Shown here piece after piece: positions 52,249 to 54,041 of a stretch of 54,041 nucleotides of DNA. Every line of letters starts with the position of its first letter. The first letter of the stretch is position 1. A model generated the notes under the pieces. It searched no databases and was not told the DNA's origin. It worked only from the letters and a program-made list of their open reading frames with translations. This DNA is from Desulfonauticus submarinus (GTDB taxonomy: Bacteria; Desulfobacterota; Desulfovibrionia; Desulfovibrionales; Desulfonatronovibrionaceae), in assembly GCF_900104045.1 (NCBI RefSeq), contig NZ_FNIN01000011.1, positions 1 to 54,041 on the forward strand. The letters are read 5' to 3'. A program made the translations under genes and the position numbers.

Positions 52249-52269
52249 TTTCTCCTTGACAAGGAGAAA
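52249..52269 (+). promoter_or_regulatory. Hairpin in the aprB leader
   Basis: Perfect 9-bp stem TTTCTCCTT / AAGGAGAAA with a 3-base loop, about 110 bases before aprB. It contains TTGACA (52256-52261), with a poor -10 17-18 bases on. It could be a promoter element or a leader structure; the sequence does not decide. Confidence 0.4.
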
Positions 52270-52375
52270 AAGGCGCTGGTAAAAGGCGTGTAGTCGCTAC
52301 TTCTTGTTTTAGATAGTAGCGGAAGAAATGGCTAGGGGTATCAATTAACAAAACTATATTAGAGGAGGATGAATT

Positions 52376-52870
52376 ATGCCAACCTTTGTTAATCCAGCCA
52401 AATGTGACGGCTGCAAGGGTGGAGAAAAGACTGCTTGTATGTACATCTGCCCCAATGATCTTATGATCTTGGATCCTGAGGAAATGAAAGCTTATAACCA
52501 AGAACCTGATGCTTGCTGGGAATGTTATTCCTGCGTAAAGATTTGTCCTCAGGGTGCTATTGAGGCTCGTCCTTATGCTGACTTTGCTCCTATGGGTGGT
52601 ACTAGTATTCCTATGCGCAGTGCTTCTGACATTATGTGGACAATTCAATTTAGAAACGGCAACATTAAGCGTTTCAAATTCCCTATCAGAACCACTGATG
52701 AAGGTTCTATCAAGCCTTATGAAGGAAAACCTGAAGCAGGCGATTTAGATAATGAGCTTCTTTTCACTGAGACTGAGTTGAAGAAACCAATTGAGGTTTT
52801 GGGTAAGAAGTACGAAGTTGCTAATGCTGACTTGGTAGAAACCTGGGTTGATCCTAAGTTCAGAAAATAA
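52376..52870 (+). CDS. aprB: Adenylylsulfate reductase beta subunit
   Basis: AprB carries electrons to AprA for reduction of adenylylsulfate to sulfite and AMP. The 164 residues have the two [4Fe-4S] motifs CDGCKGGEKTACMYICPNDL (the second cysteine pair widely spaced, as in the family) and CWECYSCVKICPQGAI, then a beta region and the C-terminal tail that wraps around AprA (VETWVDPKFRK). GAGGAGGATGAATT precedes the ATG. aprA follows after 37 bases. Confidence 0.98.
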   Translation: MPTFVNPAKCDGCKGGEKTACMYICPNDLMILDPEEMKAYNQEPDACWECYSCVKICPQGAIEARPYADFAPMGGTSIPMRSASDIMWTIQFRNGNIKRFKFPIRTTDEGSIKPYEGKPEAGDLDNELLFTETELKKPIEVLGKKYEVANADLVETWVDPKFRK

Positions 52871-52907
52871 CAAATTAACTAGAAAATAAACTAAGGAGGG
52901 TAAAGAT

Positions 52908-54041
52908 ATGCCTCAGATTCCTGCTAAGGCCAAACCATTAGGGTTGCCTTTGGCTGAACCCGAAGTTGTAGAATTGACAACCGACGTATTGCTCGTCGGT
53001 GGTGGTATGGGTTGTTGTGGTGCTGCTTTTGAGGCCAAAAGATGGGCTGATAAATATGGTGTAAAAGTTCTTTTGGTAGATAAGGCTGCTTTAGAAAGAT
53101 CTGGTGCTGTTGCTCAGGGTCTTTCTGCTATTAATACTTATTTAGGCGAAAATACTCCTGATGATTATGTTCGCATGGTAAGAACTGACTTGATGGGTAT
53201 TGTTCGTGAAGACCTTATCTTTGATCTTGGTCGTCACGTTGATGATTCTGTTCATCTTTTTGAAGAATGGGGTCTTCCTCTCTGGGTTCAAACCGATGAA
53301 GGTAAACGTTTAGATGGTGCTCAAGCAAAGAAAAAAGGTTTGCAAGTTCGCAATGGAGCCAAACCAGTTCGTTCTGGTCGTTGGCAGATTATGATTAATG
53401 GTGAGTCTTATAAATGTATTGTTGCTGAAGCTGCTAAGAATGCTTTGGGTGAATTTAGAGAAGAAGATGGCAAGGCCACTGGTTATATTGAAAGGCTTTT
53501 TATTGTAAAGCTTCTCTTAGATGCTAATGTACCTAACCGCATTGCTGGTGCTGTTGGCTTTTCTTTACGTGAAAATAAAGTTTACATCATTAAATGTAAT
53601 GCAATGTTGGTAGCTTGTGGTGGTGCTGTTAATATTTATCGTCCTCGTTCCACTGGTGAAGGTATGGGCCGTGCATGGTATCCTGTATGGAATGCTGGTT
53701 CTACTTATACTCTCTGTTCTCAAGTTGGAGCAGAGATGACCATGATGGAAAACAGATTTGTTCCTGCTCGTTTTAAAGATGGTTATGGTCCTGTAGGTGC
53801 TTGGTTCTTGCTTTTTAAAGCAAAAGCAACCAACGCTAAGGGTGAAGATTACTGTCAGACCAACCGCGATATGCTCAAGCAGTATGAAGAAAAAGGTTAT
53901 GCTCATGGTCCAGTTATTCCTACTTGTTTGCGTAACCACATGATGCTCAAAGAGATGAAAGAAGGACGTGGTCCTATCTTCATGGATACTGCTACAGCTC
54001 TTCAAGAAACTTTTAAGACCTTGGATAAGAAAGAGCAAAAG
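52908..54041 (+). CDS. aprA: Adenylylsulfate reductase alpha subunit (partial, 3' end outside window)
   Basis: The flavin-bearing catalytic subunit; 378 residues are present of a protein normally about 650 long. It starts MPQIPAKAKPLGLPLAEPEV after AAGGAGG. The FAD-binding motif VLLVGGGMGCCGAAFEAK (about 29-46) is followed by KAALERSGAVAQGLSAINTY, HLFEEWGLPLW, NGAKPVRSGRWQIMINGES and MLVACGGAVNIYRPRSTGEG, then MENRFVPARFKDGYGPVGAW. No frame break up to the window edge. Confidence 0.97.
   Translation, partial: MPQIPAKAKPLGLPLAEPEVVELTTDVLLVGGGMGCCGAAFEAKRWADKYGVKVLLVDKAALERSGAVAQGLSAINTYLGENTPDDYVRMVRTDLMGIVREDLIFDLGRHVDDSVHLFEEWGLPLWVQTDEGKRLDGAQAKKKGLQVRNGAKPVRSGRWQIMINGESYKCIVAEAAKNALGEFREEDGKATGYIERLFIVKLLLDANVPNRIAGAVGFSLRENKVYIIKCNAMLVACGGAVNIYRPRSTGEGMGRAWYPVWNAGSTYTLCSQVGAEMTMMENRFVPARFKDGYGPVGAWFLLFKAKATNAKGEDYCQTNRDMLKQYEEKGYAHGPVIPTCLRNHMMLKEMKEGRGPIFMDTATALQETFKTLDKKEQK

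Noticed and set aside
53565-54038. Minus-strand frame of 157 codons opposite aprA
   Set aside because: It lies antisense to conserved AprA sequence and shows no family motif.
1-54041. CRISPR arrays, insertion sequences or prophage genes
   Set aside because: No regularly spaced repeats, transposase or phage structural genes were seen; the only recombinase is the integron integrase.

Overview
The window comes from a low-GC, Gram-negative, anaerobic sulfate-reducing bacterium, most likely a member of the Desulfovibrionales-type Desulfobacterota; the genus cannot be fixed from this sequence. The dissimilatory sulfate activation genes sat, aprB and aprA (at the right edge), the oxygen-defence set typical of Desulfovibrio relatives (desulfoferrodoxin, two rubredoxins, rubredoxin:oxygen oxidoreductase, rubrerythrin, Hcp, cytochrome bd), lipid A and heptosyltransferase-like genes, and a futalosine-type menaquinone gene (mqnE) support this.

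Layout. (1) 1-2872 is a chromosomal integron: an integron-type tyrosine recombinase on the + strand, an attI-like region, and two divergent gene cassettes on the - strand, each ending in an attC site. The proximal cassette encodes a leucine-rich-repeat-like protein. The second encodes a MazF/PemK-type toxin with a DUF2281-like antitoxin. The second attC is cut by the window edge, so the array probably continues leftwards. (2) 2933-13578 holds glnD, a TPR protein, lpxB, and the conserved mnmE-khpB-yidC-yidD-rnpA-rpmH block (all - strand). The rnpA gene has no standard start codon and appears to begin at ATT. (3) 13617-16751 is a tetrapyrrole cluster (hemA, ccsA-like, siroheme dehydrogenase), followed by a glycosyltransferase, moaA and rlpA on the + strand. 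(4) 19660-25632 has an IHF/HU protein, a HIT protein, an Elp3-like radical SAM protein, mqnE, sppA and rpsA.

(5) 26063-39082 is a 13-kb oxidative and nitrosative stress island. It starts with a selenocysteine peroxiredoxin (in-frame TGA at the peroxidatic position, SECIS-like hairpin downstream) divergent from perR, a small conserved gene and rubrerythrin, with a perfect Fur/PerR-type box over the perR -10. Next come hcp, an Fe-S operon, an HcpR-like regulator and a ferredoxin; three identical 14-bp palindromes (TTGACTTAAGTCAA) sit upstream of these units. Then come cydAB, a HEAT-like protein, roo, rubredoxin, a CX4C rubredoxin, desulfoferrodoxin and a 58-residue winged-helix protein with its own promoter and operator-like box.

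(6) 39174-50773 is mixed housekeeping: an amidotransferase, a CsaA-like protein, an AAA ATPase fused to a PD-(D/E)XK-like domain, rimO, pyrB-pyrC with an NtrC-type response regulator and a phosphoesterase, tRNA-Pro(TGG), suhB and a diguanylate cyclase. (7) 50885 to the end is sat, aprB and partial aprA. Their codon choice looks more C-rich than that of neighbouring genes, as expected for very highly expressed genes.

All family assignments come from reading motifs in the translated sequence; no database search was run.
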